In this document: one piece after another, positions 1-7,558 of the stretch | How the letters are laid out: every line of letters starts with the position of its first letter | Numbering within the stretch: the stretch's first letter is position 1 | Origin: Pseudomonadota bacterium | Lineage (GTDB): Bacteria > Pseudomonadota > Alphaproteobacteria > Rhizobiales > Kaistiaceae | Assembly (NCBI GenBank): GCA_023391905.1 | Contig: JAEWAD010000237.1 | Location: 1-17,804, forward strand | Length of the DNA stretch: 17,804 bases | Direction: 5' to 3' | Translations under genes and position numbers: made by a program | Notes under the pieces: generated by a model | Told to the model about the DNA's origin: nothing | Seen by the model: the letters and a program-made list of their open reading frames with translations, nothing else | Database searches by the model: none

Positions 1-640
<640 letters not shown>

Positions 641-650
641 GATGGTGTCC

Positions 651-1496
651 TCAACCCTTGACCGCGCCGGCGGTGATTCCGTGGACCATGGTCCGCTGCA
701 CGATGGCGAACAGGATCATGACGGGGATGATGCTGATGATGCCGCCGGCGGCGAGCACGCCCCAGGGCAGCTGGAATTCGCCGACCATCAGCTGCAGGCC
801 GACCGGCCAGGTGCGCGAGCCCTGGCTGGTGGTGAGCATCAGCGCGAACAGGAACTCGTTCCACGCCGCGATGGCGACGAAGACCGAGGTGGCGACGAGG
901 CCGTTGCGGGCGAGCGGCAGCACGATGCGGACCATGGCGCCGAGCCGCGTGCAGCCGTCGATGCGGGCGGCGCTCTCCAGCTCCTTCGGCGCCGCGTCGA
1001 AGAAGCCCTTCAGCATCCAGACGAAGAGCGGCAGCAGGAAGCTCGTATAGGCGAGCGCCAGGCCGAGCCGGCTGTCGAGCAGGCCGACGCCGCGCATCAG
1101 GATGAAGAGCGGGATGATCATCAGCACGGCCGGGAACATGCGGATGACCAGGTAGCCGAGCATCAGCGCGCTGCGGCCGCGATAGTGGAAGCGCGAGAAG
1201 GAATAGGCGGCGAGCGTACCGGTGATCAGGCAGAGCAGGACGGTGGTGGCGGTGACGACGAAGGAGTTCATCACCAGCGTCGGGAAGCCGGACTGGGTCC
1301 AGATCGCGACGTAGTTGTCGAAGGTGATCCGCGTCGGGATGTACTGGATCGTCTGGGTGACGATGTCGGCCTCGTGCTTGAGCGAGGTCAGGAAGGTCCA
1401 GACCAGCGGGAACATGCAGAAGATCGTCAGCGTGATCAGCACCGCATAGGTGGCGATGTTCCAGGCGAGACGGGCGCGTCGGCTTGTCGTGATCAT
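651..1496 (-). CDS. ABC sugar permease, MalG-like inner-membrane subunit
   Basis: This 281-residue inner-membrane subunit forms one half of the translocation pore of region A. About six hydrophobic segments are visible (near 13-36, 75-99, 109-133, 143-163, 200-221 and 248-268). The cytoplasmic EAA loop that docks on the ATPase runs from E172 to P194, with the invariant Gly at 181 and LP at its end. The length and the short N-terminus before the first membrane segment are typical of MalG-type CUT1 permeases. It starts 4 nt after the stop of the MalF-like gene and ends 10 nt before the ATPase start, so the three are surely co-translated. The assignment to the binding-protein-dependent permease family is firm. 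The substrate is unknown; a sugar or sugar acid is inferred from the neighbouring enolase-superfamily gene. Confidence 0.94.
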   Translation of the reverse strand: MITTSRRARLAWNIATYAVLITLTIFCMFPLVWTFLTSLKHEADIVTQTIQYIPTRITFDNYVAIWTQSGFPTLVMNSFVVTATTVLLCLITGTLAAYSFSRFHYRGRSALMLGYLVIRMFPAVLMIIPLFILMRGVGLLDSRLGLALAYTSFLLPLFVWMLKGFFDAAPKELESAARIDGCTRLGAMVRIVLPLARNGLVATSVFVAIAAWNEFLFALMLTTSQGSRTWPVGLQLMVGEFQLPWGVLAAGGIISIIPVMILFAIVQRTMVHGITAGAVKG

Positions 1497-1500
1497 GAGC

Positions 1501-2457
1501 TTAGTCCTGGTTCACCTTGGAAACGCGCACATAGGCCCAGGCGAACAGCATCAGCAGGATGAACATCACCACCGAGAGCGCGCCGGCATAGCCGAAGTTG
1601 AAGTCCTTGTAGGCCTTCTGGAACGCGTAGAGCGACAGCACCTGGGTCGACTGGCCGGGGCCGCCGCCGGTCAGGATCAGGAGCAGGTCCGGCGAGTTGA
1701 CGAGGCCGATGACGCGCAGGATGACGGCGGCGGCGATGACCGAGCGCAGCATCGGCAGCGTGATCAGGCGCAATTGCCGGATCGGGCCGGCGCCGTCGAC
1801 CGAGGCCGCCTTGTAGAGGTCGTCCGGCACGCCCTTGAGGCCCGCGAGCAGCAGCAGCGCGAAGAACGGGAAGCCGTGCCAGGCCTCGACGAGGATGGCG
1901 GCGCCGAGCGCGGTCGCGGGATCGGCGAACCAGGCCTTGTAGCTTTCCAGCAGGCCGACGCGGACGAGCAGGTCATTGATGACGCCGAGGCGCGGATCGA
2001 GCAGCAGCGCCCACATGTGGCCGGCGACGACGTTGGGCAGGAAATAGGGCAGCAGGATCAGGACGCCCATGATCTTGGTGCCGGGCAGGTTGCGGTTCAG
2101 CGCCAGCGCCGCGACGAGGCCGAGCGCGAACTCGATCACCACGGCGAAGGTGACCCAGACCGCGGTGTTGCGCAGCGACAGCCAGAACACCTTGTCGGAC
2201 CACATGTAGATGTAGTGCTTGAAGCCGACGAAGCCGGTGCCGAGATCCGGCCGGTTCAGCCGCATCTGGCGGAACGAGAGCTGGAAGCCATAGACGGTCG
2301 GATAGAGCACCACCGCCAGGATCAGGATCGCGCTGGGGACCAGCAGCAGATACATCCAGTATCGGCTTTCGGAGAGACGGCCGAGCGCCGCCGCCGGGTC
2401 GAGCCGCCGCCAGATCGACGGCGACGGTTCGGTGAAGGCTGACATGCGTTCGGCCAT
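1501..2457 (-). CDS. ABC sugar permease, MalF-like inner-membrane subunit
   Basis: This 318-residue inner-membrane subunit pairs with the MalG-like protein. A cytoplasmic N-terminal tail of about 30 residues precedes the first membrane segment (34-56); further segments lie near 98-120, 130-152, 183-206, 236-258 and 288-310. The EAA loop spans D213 to P235 (KAASVDGAGP core). The sequence LTGGGPG near 262-268 is the motif seen before the last helices in most MalF-type CUT1 permeases. The ATG at 2455-2457 is preceded by GAGGAAACAGGG, which overlaps the stop of the enolase-superfamily gene, so the two are coupled. A second Met at residue 5 is an alternative start. The family call is firm and the substrate is unknown. 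Confidence 0.94.
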   Translation of the reverse strand: MAERMSAFTEPSPSIWRRLDPAAALGRLSESRYWMYLLLVPSAILILAVVLYPTVYGFQLSFRQMRLNRPDLGTGFVGFKHYIYMWSDKVFWLSLRNTAVWVTFAVVIEFALGLVAALALNRNLPGTKIMGVLILLPYFLPNVVAGHMWALLLDPRLGVINDLLVRVGLLESYKAWFADPATALGAAILVEAWHGFPFFALLLLAGLKGVPDDLYKAASVDGAGPIRQLRLITLPMLRSVIAAAVILRVIGLVNSPDLLLILTGGGPGQSTQVLSLYAFQKAYKDFNFGYAGALSVVMFILLMLFAWAYVRVSKVNQD

Positions 2458-2467
2458 CCCTGTTTCC

Positions 2468-3574
2468 TCAGACGATCATGAGCGCGGTGCGCTCGAGATG
2501 GGCCCAGTCCGGCTCGAACCCGAGGCCCGGGGTCTCCGGCACGGCGATGTAGCCGTCGACGACCGGCAGCTCGGGCATGGTGGCGAGGCCGGCGATCTGC
2601 TCGCTCGACATCACGAGTTGCTCGTAGAAGTCGTTGTTGGGGATGGCGCCGCAGATATGGGCGTTGGCGACGCCCATGCCGTGCACCTGCGCCCGCATGC
2701 CGTGCGATTCCGCCAGATGCGCCACCTTCATCGCGCCGGTGATGCCGCCCTTGTAGAAGGAGGAGGTGCGCATCATGTCGAGCGCGCCCATGTCGATCCA
2801 GGTTGCGGCGTTCCAGTGGCAGCCGTCCGAGGTCTCGGCGGCGAGCACCGGGATCTCGAGCTGCTCGGTCAGCTTGGCGTAGCTCCTGAGGTCGAACTCG
2901 CGCATCGGCTCCTCGTACCAGAGGAAGCCGGCGTCCTCGAGCTGGCGGCCGAACCAGAGCGAGGTGACGAAGTCCCAGCCGGCCGAGCCGTCGAACATCA
3001 GTTGGGCGTCGTCGCCGGTCCACTTGCGCAGATTGTGCGAGAGCTTGGCGTCCTGCTTGGCGTCGCCCCAGGCATGCAGCTTGAAGGCGGTGAAGCCGAC
3101 ATCCATGCATTCCTTGATGTAGCGCTCGTACTCTTCCATCGTGTCCCAGGTGACGGTCGAGGCGTAGGCCTGGATGCGGTTGGAATTGCCGCCGAGCAGC
3201 TGGTAGAGCGGCAGGCCGGCCTTCTTGGCCTTGATGTCCCAGGCGAGCTGGTCGATCAGGCCGAGATGGCGCATGTGCAGTTCCTCGATCCGGTCGATTT
3301 CCCAGATCTTGGTCCAGAGCCGTTCGGTCAGGAGCGGGTTCTCGCCGATCAGCGACTTGAAGCGGCGGCGGGTCAGGCTGGCGATGGTCTCGCCGTCGCC
3401 GATCTTGATCGCGCCGGTGATGCCTTCGTCCGTGTCCATGCGCAGGATCGCGGATTTCGGGCGCTGGTCGAGCGGCGTGCCGTCGCCGGAGCCGGCAAGG
3501 CCCTCGCGCCAGCGGAAGGCGTATTGCGGGTGATCGTCCTCGACGATGTAGGCGCGGATGTCTGTGATCTTCAC
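2468..3574 (-). CDS. Enolase-superfamily enzyme (mandelate racemase/muconate lactonizing branch), probable sugar-acid dehydratase
   Basis: This 368-residue protein has the two-domain enolase-superfamily layout: an N-terminal capping domain (1-125) and a TIM barrel. The three metal ligands are present as D195, E221 (in YEEP) and E247 (in AAET). The acid/base region has K165-L-H167, a KxH rather than the KxK of mandelate racemase. The barrel histidine is at H298 (QVHG), but the Asp that normally pairs with it, five residues before the GGIT motif, is Ser271 here. The start is a GTG at 3572-3574, with GGGAG about 7 nt upstream; the ATG two bases before it is followed at once by TGA. It sits between the binding protein and the permeases of its importer, so it probably acts on the imported compound. 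Dehydration of an aldonate or aldarate is the usual role in such settings; racemisation or cycloisomerisation is possible. Confidence 0.88.
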   Translation of the reverse strand: MKITDIRAYIVEDDHPQYAFRWREGLAGSGDGTPLDQRPKSAILRMDTDEGITGAIKIGDGETIASLTRRRFKSLIGENPLLTERLWTKIWEIDRIEELHMRHLGLIDQLAWDIKAKKAGLPLYQLLGGNSNRIQAYASTVTWDTMEEYERYIKECMDVGFTAFKLHAWGDAKQDAKLSHNLRKWTGDDAQLMFDGSAGWDFVTSLWFGRQLEDAGFLWYEEPMREFDLRSYAKLTEQLEIPVLAAETSDGCHWNAATWIDMGALDMMRTSSFYKGGITGAMKVAHLAESHGMRAQVHGMGVANAHICGAIPNNDFYEQLVMSSEQIAGLATMPELPVVDGYIAVPETPGLGFEPDWAHLERTALMIV

Positions 3575-3634
3575 ATGCGGCTCCCGGCGTGATCGGCACG
3601 CCTGACAGGCTCAGTTGGGATGAAAGGAAGGGTG

Positions 3635-3664
3635 CCCGGCACGGGTAGCGTCCGCCGTGCCGGG
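3635..3664 (-). promoter_or_regulatory. Stem-loop after the binding-protein gene
   Basis: CCCGGCACGG and CCGTGCCGGG form a perfect 10-bp stem with a 10-nt loop, inside the 127-bp gap between the binding-protein stop and the enolase-superfamily start. A second small inverted repeat, ACCGGT at 3678-3683 and 3690-3695, lies next to the stop codon. There is no run of T after the main stem on the minus strand. I therefore read it as an mRNA-stabilising or partially terminating element that raises binding-protein output over downstream genes, a known arrangement in ABC operons. The function is inferred; the repeat is seen. Confidence 0.6.
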
Positions 3665-3701
3665 ACTTGGGCTCTCGACCGGTGCTGGGACCGGTTCGCC
3701 G

Positions 3702-4952
3702 TTACTTGACCTCTTCGAGGCCGGCGATCATCTCGTCGACGGCGTCCTCGGCGGAGAGCTGGCCGATCAGCACCTTCTGGAAGGCGGCGAGCACGGTGTG
3801 CTCCGACCAGCCGGCGATGCCGACGAAATTGGCCGGCAGGATGCCGAAATCGAGCGTCTCGACGGCCGGCGCATAGAGCGGGTTCGAGGTGATGCGCTCG
3901 TCCTTGACCACGGCGGCGTTGGCCGGGAAGTAGCCGGTCTTCTCGAGGAAGGCGATCGCCGGCTCCGCCTGGCCCCAATAGCTGATCCAGTCCCACGCCG
4001 CGTCGGCGTTCTCTTCCTTCATCAGCGCATTGTAGAGATAGGCGAGGCGGGCGACGCGGGAGACCGGGCCGGCCGGAATGGCGAAGGTCTTGAACTCGAC
4101 GCCGGGCTTCAGCGCCGCCGAGATCTCCTGGAACGAGCCGGTATGGTGCCAGATCATGCCGGTCTGGCCGGTGCGGAACGCTTCCATGATCTGGCGGTAG
4201 CCGTCGCCCGGCGCGCTCGGCGGCACCACCTTCTCGGTGGTGAACAGGCCGGCATAGAACTTGACCGCCTCGATCGCCTTGTCGCGGTCGAGGCCGATAT
4301 TGCCCTCGGCGTCGACGACCGGCGCGCCGAAGGATTCCATCATGTCGAGCACGTATTTCTGGCCGCCGGCGCCGCCGCGCATGCCGAAGCCGTAGCGGCC
4401 CTTGGCCGGGTCGGTCAGCTTCTTGGCGACCTCGACGAACTCGGCATAGGTGGTCGGCGGGCCGGCGATGCCGGCTTCCTCGAACCAGTCGGAGCGGTAG
4501 TAGCCCCAGTCGACGAAGGCGAAGGCGGGCACGCCGTAGATCTTCTCGTCGCGCGAGATGCCCTTCCAGCGGTCGGCCGGGAAGTTGGCCTTCTCCGGCC
4601 AGGCGTCGACGCGGGCGGTGATGTCGACCAGGCCTTCCATCGCCAGCATGTCGGCGAGGCGCTCGGCCGTCACCATGGTGGTGTCGGGCCGGCTGCCCGA
4701 GACCACGGCGGCGGTGAACTTCGCCATGAATTCCGGGTTCGGGATGTTTTCCTGGGTGACCTTGATGTCGGGCTTCGCCTTGGCGAAGGCCTCCATCACC
4801 GCCTGCAGGCCGGCGAACTCGGCCTGGCTGGTGAAGTGGTGCCAATAGTTGATGTTGCTGGCGGCGAAGGCGCGCATCGGCGCGAAGGCGGCCGATGCGG
4901 ACAGCGCGGCGGCGCCCACCATCAGGCTGCGACGGGTGAGATTGGCGACCAT
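3702..4952 (-). CDS. Periplasmic sugar-binding protein of ABC importer (extracellular solute-binding family 1)
   Basis: This 416-residue protein captures the substrate in the periplasm for the region A importer. The N-terminus has a twin-arginine type signal (TRRSLM, R7-R8), a hydrophobic stretch and a likely cleavage site after AFA at residue 30. The mature part starts INYWHHFTS, followed by a family-1 pattern: AFAKAKPDIKVT near 55-66, IWHHTGSF mid-protein and YLYNALMKEENADAAWDWI in the second lobe. The ATG at 4950-4952 has GGGAGGATCCA immediately upstream. It is the first gene of the minus-strand operon and is separated from the next gene by a strong hairpin. A much better Shine-Dalgarno match lies about 60 nt further upstream and does not serve this start. 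The ligand class (sugar, polyol or sugar acid) is inferred from the family and neighbours. Confidence 0.94.
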   Translation of the reverse strand: MVANLTRRSLMVGAAALSASAAFAPMRAFAASNINYWHHFTSQAEFAGLQAVMEAFAKAKPDIKVTQENIPNPEFMAKFTAAVVSGSRPDTTMVTAERLADMLAMEGLVDITARVDAWPEKANFPADRWKGISRDEKIYGVPAFAFVDWGYYRSDWFEEAGIAGPPTTYAEFVEVAKKLTDPAKGRYGFGMRGGAGGQKYVLDMMESFGAPVVDAEGNIGLDRDKAIEAVKFYAGLFTTEKVVPPSAPGDGYRQIMEAFRTGQTGMIWHHTGSFQEISAALKPGVEFKTFAIPAGPVSRVARLAYLYNALMKEENADAAWDWISYWGQAEPAIAFLEKTGYFPANAAVVKDERITSNPLYAPAVETLDFGILPANFVGIAGWSEHTVLAAFQKVLIGQLSAEDAVDEMIAGLEEVK

Positions 4953-5009
4953 TGGATCCTCCCAGTGTCGACCTATGACTGATCTCTGGTCGCCTCTCCT
5001 GCAACCAAA

Positions 5010-5019
5010 ATCACCTCCT
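5010..5019 (-). promoter_or_regulatory. Perfect 10-nt Shine-Dalgarno consensus in the leader of the binding-protein mRNA
   Basis: The minus strand reads AGGAGGTGAT, fully complementary to the conserved 3' end of 16S rRNA. It lies 57 nt before the binding-protein ATG, which has its own GGGAGG. The only start codon at usable distance is TTG at 5002-5004, in a different frame from the binding-protein gene. It may be a ribosome standby site or serve a leader frame; the role is unknown. Confidence 0.45.
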
Positions 5020-5060
5020 GATTATTCACATCGGCATTCTGATAGCAACAGGGTCGCTAT

Positions 5061-5072
5061 TTCATATATGAA
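5061..5072. promoter_or_regulatory. Candidate operator: perfect 12-bp palindrome in divergent promoter region A
   Basis: TTCATATATGAA is a perfect palindrome in the only clearly AT-rich segment of the 159-bp space between the binding-protein gene and the divergent GntR gene. A second inverted repeat, ATAGC at 5042-5046 with GCTAT at 5056-5060, abuts it. GntR/FCD repressors bind short palindromes next to their own gene, so this is the best candidate site for the neighbouring regulator. No convincing -35/-10 pair was found on either strand. Confidence 0.45.
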
Positions 5073-5111
5073 GAATGTGCTATAGACGCCGTCGAGGAGG
5101 AGCACGAGACC

Positions 5112-5780
5112 ATGACGCAGACGGCGGAAGCCCCCACGAAACTCAGCCAGATCGCCTATCAGCGCTTCAAGGAGGCGCTGTTCTCGCGCCGGATTCCGAT
5201 CGGCGGGACGGTGTCGCAGGGCGAGCTGGCGGAATTGCTGCAGGTGCAGACCGGCGCGCTGCGCGAGGCGATGCAGCTGCTGGAGAAGGAAGGGTTCCTC
5301 ACCGTCCTGCCGCGCTCGGGCATCCGCATCGTCAAGCCCGACATGAGCCATCTGAAGGATTGCTTCCAGATGCGGCGCGTCCTGGAAGGCGAGGCGGTCC
5401 GCCGCTTTGCCGAGCGCGCGACGATGGGGGAACTGGCCGACTGGCGGGCGCGCCATGAGGGGATCATCGAACTGGCGCGTGGCGGCACCGTCGAGACGGC
5501 GCTGATCCAGCGCTCGGCCGAAGTCGACCAGGCCTTTCACGAGGCGCTGCTCGAAAGCACGCGCAACCCGCTGATGATTTCCGCCCATTCGCACATGATG
5601 GAGCAGATCGGCGTCATCCGGCTCGACAACATGTACATGCTGTCGGCGCTCGCCATCGTGCAGACGATGCAGGAGCACCTCGCCGTCATCGTCGGGCTGG
5701 AAGGGCAGGATCCCGACGCGGCGGTTGCCGCGATGGACGCCCATCTCGCCCGCGCCATGCACCGCGCGATGGGCCTCTGA
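5112..5780 (+). CDS. GntR-family transcriptional regulator, FadR subfamily (FCD domain)
   Basis: This 222-residue DNA-binding regulator probably represses the divergent region A importer until a sugar-acid ligand binds. Residues 11-75 form the winged helix-turn-helix: QGELAELLQVQTGALREAMQ matches the GntR recognition helices and ends in the wing LPRSGIRI. Residues 80-215 form the all-helical FCD ligand domain with D139, H143, H189 and H211 placed like its metal-binding residues. The recognition helix has QTGALREAM where most relatives have SRTPVREAL, so operator preference may be unusual. The ATG at 5112 is preceded by GAGGAGG about 10 nt upstream. The gene converges on the DapA-like gene with only 9 nt between stop codons. 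The family is firm; target and ligand are inferred from position. Confidence 0.93.
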   Translation: MTQTAEAPTKLSQIAYQRFKEALFSRRIPIGGTVSQGELAELLQVQTGALREAMQLLEKEGFLTVLPRSGIRIVKPDMSHLKDCFQMRRVLEGEAVRRFAERATMGELADWRARHEGIIELARGGTVETALIQRSAEVDQAFHEALLESTRNPLMISAHSHMMEQIGVIRLDNMYMLSALAIVQTMQEHLAVIVGLEGQDPDAAVAAMDAHLARAMHRAMGL

Positions 5781-5800
5781 GGAGGCGCCTCAGCGCCTCC
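5781..5800. terminator. Compact bidirectional hairpin between convergent genes
   Basis: GGAGGCGC-CTCA-GCGCCTCC is a perfect 8-bp stem with a 4-nt loop. It starts immediately after the GntR stop codon and contains the TGA stop of the converging DapA-like gene (5790-5792) across its loop. There is no T-run on either side, so termination may be weak or need a cofactor. Position strongly suggests it separates the two converging transcripts. Confidence 0.6.
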
Positions 5801-6677
5801 CGAACGATCCCATCGCGGCCGCGTGCCGCGCCACGAGGTCGAGGCCGAACGCGGTCGGCCGCAGGGCGGGGCCGCGGTCGTGCACGGTCAACCCGGCGCG
5901 TGCCGCGCACAGCCGCTTGCCGTAGCAGATCAGCGTTTCGAGCGACTGCATGACGAAGACGATCGCCGGCACGATCTCGGCGTAGCGGGCGTCGGCCGCC
6001 GGGTCGCCGGCATCGTAGAGCCGCATCACCTCGACGGCGCGATCGACCAGGTCGGGCGCCAGCAGGAAGCCGGCGCAGCCGGCGCGGAGATTGTCGAGCA
6101 GCTCCAGCCCGCCGCGGCCGTTGAAGACGTCGATCCGGCCTTCCGTGCGGGCGATCAGCCGCTCGATGCCGACCGCCGAATCCTCGGCCTTGATCAGCGT
6201 CATGTTGGGGTGACGCTCCATCAGGGTCGCGATGTCGTTGGCGTCGAGGCCGCGACCGAGATATTGCGGCGCGTTCTGGATCGCCACCGGCAGGTCGGTC
6301 TGCGCCATGATGCGGCTGAAGAAGGCGATGTATTCGTCGGCGCCGTAGCTGCCAACGGCCGGCGGCTGCAGGATGATCCAGTCCGCCTTCGCCGCTTCCG
6401 CCGCCCGCACCAGCGCCACCTGCTCCTCGACCGACTGGCCGAGGATGGTGAAGCCGACCGGTACGCGGCCGCCGACATCCTCGGAAACCCACTGCATCAG
6501 CGTGCGGCGCTCGTCGACGGTGAGCTTCGCCACCTCGGTGGCGAGCCCGAGCGCGGCGATGCCGGCGACGCCGGCGTCGAGGCAGAGCTCGACCTGGCGG
6601 CGCATGGCGGCGCGGTCGAGCCGCTCGTTCTCGTCGAAGAAGGCGTAGAGGATGGCGTGGACGCCGCGGACGGTCAT
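5790..6677 (-). CDS. Dihydrodipicolinate synthase/N-acetylneuraminate lyase family enzyme, probable 2-keto-3-deoxy sugar acid lyase or dehydratase
   Basis: This 295-residue TIM-barrel protein is of the usual length for class I Schiff-base lyases. The Schiff-base lysine is K163 (LIKAEDS), and GRGG at 187-190 with the AGCAGF turn at 199-204 fits the family. Two usual catalytic parts are changed: the GTTGE loop reads GLATE (44-48), losing the Thr pair, and the YNVP-type motif reads QNAP (134-137), so the catalytic Tyr is replaced by Gln134. The ATG at 6675-6677 overlaps the permease stop by 4 nt (ATGA) and has GGGAG 7 nt upstream. The same frame stays open well upstream, but that part is a shadow of the permease. 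It is the last gene of the importer operon, so it likely acts late in breakdown of the imported compound. Aldolase, dehydratase or a divergent role are all possible. Confidence 0.88.
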   Translation of the reverse strand: MTVRGVHAILYAFFDENERLDRAAMRRQVELCLDAGVAGIAALGLATEVAKLTVDERRTLMQWVSEDVGGRVPVGFTILGQSVEEQVALVRAAEAAKADWIILQPPAVGSYGADEYIAFFSRIMAQTDLPVAIQNAPQYLGRGLDANDIATLMERHPNMTLIKAEDSAVGIERLIARTEGRIDVFNGRGGLELLDNLRAGCAGFLLAPDLVDRAVEVMRLYDAGDPAADARYAEIVPAIVFVMQSLETLICYGKRLCAARAGLTVHDRGPALRPTAFGLDLVARHAAAMGSFGRR

Positions 6678-7558
6678 TTGGTGGCTCCCATGGTGAGGCC
6701 GCGAACCAGCTGTTTCTGGAAGATGAAGACGAAGGCGAGCACCGGCACCAGCATCAGCACGGCCGAGGCCGAGAGTTCGCCCCAGCGCACCTGCTGATAG
6801 CCGACGAAGGAATAGAGGCCGACCGGCACGGTGCGGATCTCGTTGGTCAGCACCAGCGAGAACAGGAACTCGTTCCAGGAGAACAGGAAGGAGAGGATGG
6901 CGACGGCGGCGATGCCGGGCAATGCCACCGGCAGGCAGATCTGCCGGAACGCCTGGTAGTAGGTGGCGCCGTCCATGAAGGCGGCTTCCTCGAGCTCGCT
7001 CGGCAGATCCTCGAAGAAGCCCTTCATCAGCCAGACGACGATCGAGAGATTGATCGCGACATGGGCGATGACGAGGCCCGGATAGGTGTCCATCAGCCCG
7101 GTGCGGACATAGAGCACGAAGAACGGAATCAGCATGGCGACCGGCGGCGTCATGCGGGTCGAGAGGATCCAGAAGCCGTAATCGGCATTGCCGCGGAAAC
7201 GGTAGCGCGCCAGCACATAGGCGGTCGGGATGCCGAGGGCCAGCGCCACCGCCGTCGTCGCCAGCGCGACGATCAGCGACGAACCGAAATAGCTCCAGAT
7301 GTCGCCGGCCGAAATCACGGCGAGGTAATTGTCCCAGATCGGCTGGAACAGGAAGCGCGGCGTGCGCGCCATCGCGTCGACCTGCCGCTTCAGGCTCATG
7401 CTGGCGAGCCAGTAGATCGGGAACAGGCACCAGATCGCGAAGACCCAGAGGATCAGCCGGCGCAGCCAGGGCGCGGCGGCGCGCGAAAGCCGGGTGGCGG
7501 GCGAAAGCGGGCGCAGGTTTACGCGGGCGGCGGGGCTTGTCATCGTGATTTCGGTCAT
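6674..7558 (-). CDS. ABC sugar permease, MalG-like inner-membrane subunit (second importer)
   Basis: This 294-residue inner-membrane protein has a first hydrophobic segment at 35-56 and others near 92-116, 128-151, 161-182, 213-237 and 262-282. The EAA loop runs from E188 to P210 (ELEEAAFMDGA core). Its N-terminal tail of about 30 residues is longer than that of the region A counterpart. The ATG at 7556-7558 shares one base with the TGA of the MalF-like gene (TGATG), which signals translational coupling. An ATG five codons on is an alternative start. Its stop overlaps the DapA-like gene by 4 nt. The two MalG-like proteins in the window are clearly different in sequence, so this is not a recent duplication. 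The family is firm and the substrate unknown. Confidence 0.93.
   Translation of the reverse strand: MTEITMTSPAARVNLRPLSPATRLSRAAAPWLRRLILWVFAIWCLFPIYWLASMSLKRQVDAMARTPRFLFQPIWDNYLAVISAGDIWSYFGSSLIVALATTAVALALGIPTAYVLARYRFRGNADYGFWILSTRMTPPVAMLIPFFVLYVRTGLMDTYPGLVIAHVAINLSIVVWLMKGFFEDLPSELEEAAFMDGATYYQAFRQICLPVALPGIAAVAILSFLFSWNEFLFSLVLTNEIRTVPVGLYSFVGYQQVRWGELSASAVLMLVPVLAFVFIFQKQLVRGLTMGATK

Noticed and set aside
3657..4982. A 441-codon plus-strand frame opposite the first binding-protein gene, and similar frames at 405-1562, 1450-2442, 2432-3592, 8646-10013 and 10033-11166 (minus)
   Set aside because: All are low-complexity antisense shadows of genes with solid motifs and lack ribosome sites of their own.
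3571..5004. A 477-codon minus-strand frame starting at TTG after the perfect Shine-Dalgarno sequence
   Set aside because: The product is Arg/Pro/Gly-rich and is a frame-shifted reading of the binding-protein gene. The ribosome site is reported, but a protein is not supported.
5790..7430. A continuous 546-codon frame suggesting a fusion upstream of the DapA-like enzyme
   Set aside because: The extra N-terminal part is the MalG-like gene read in the wrong frame. An ATG with GGGAG at 6677 gives a normal family length.
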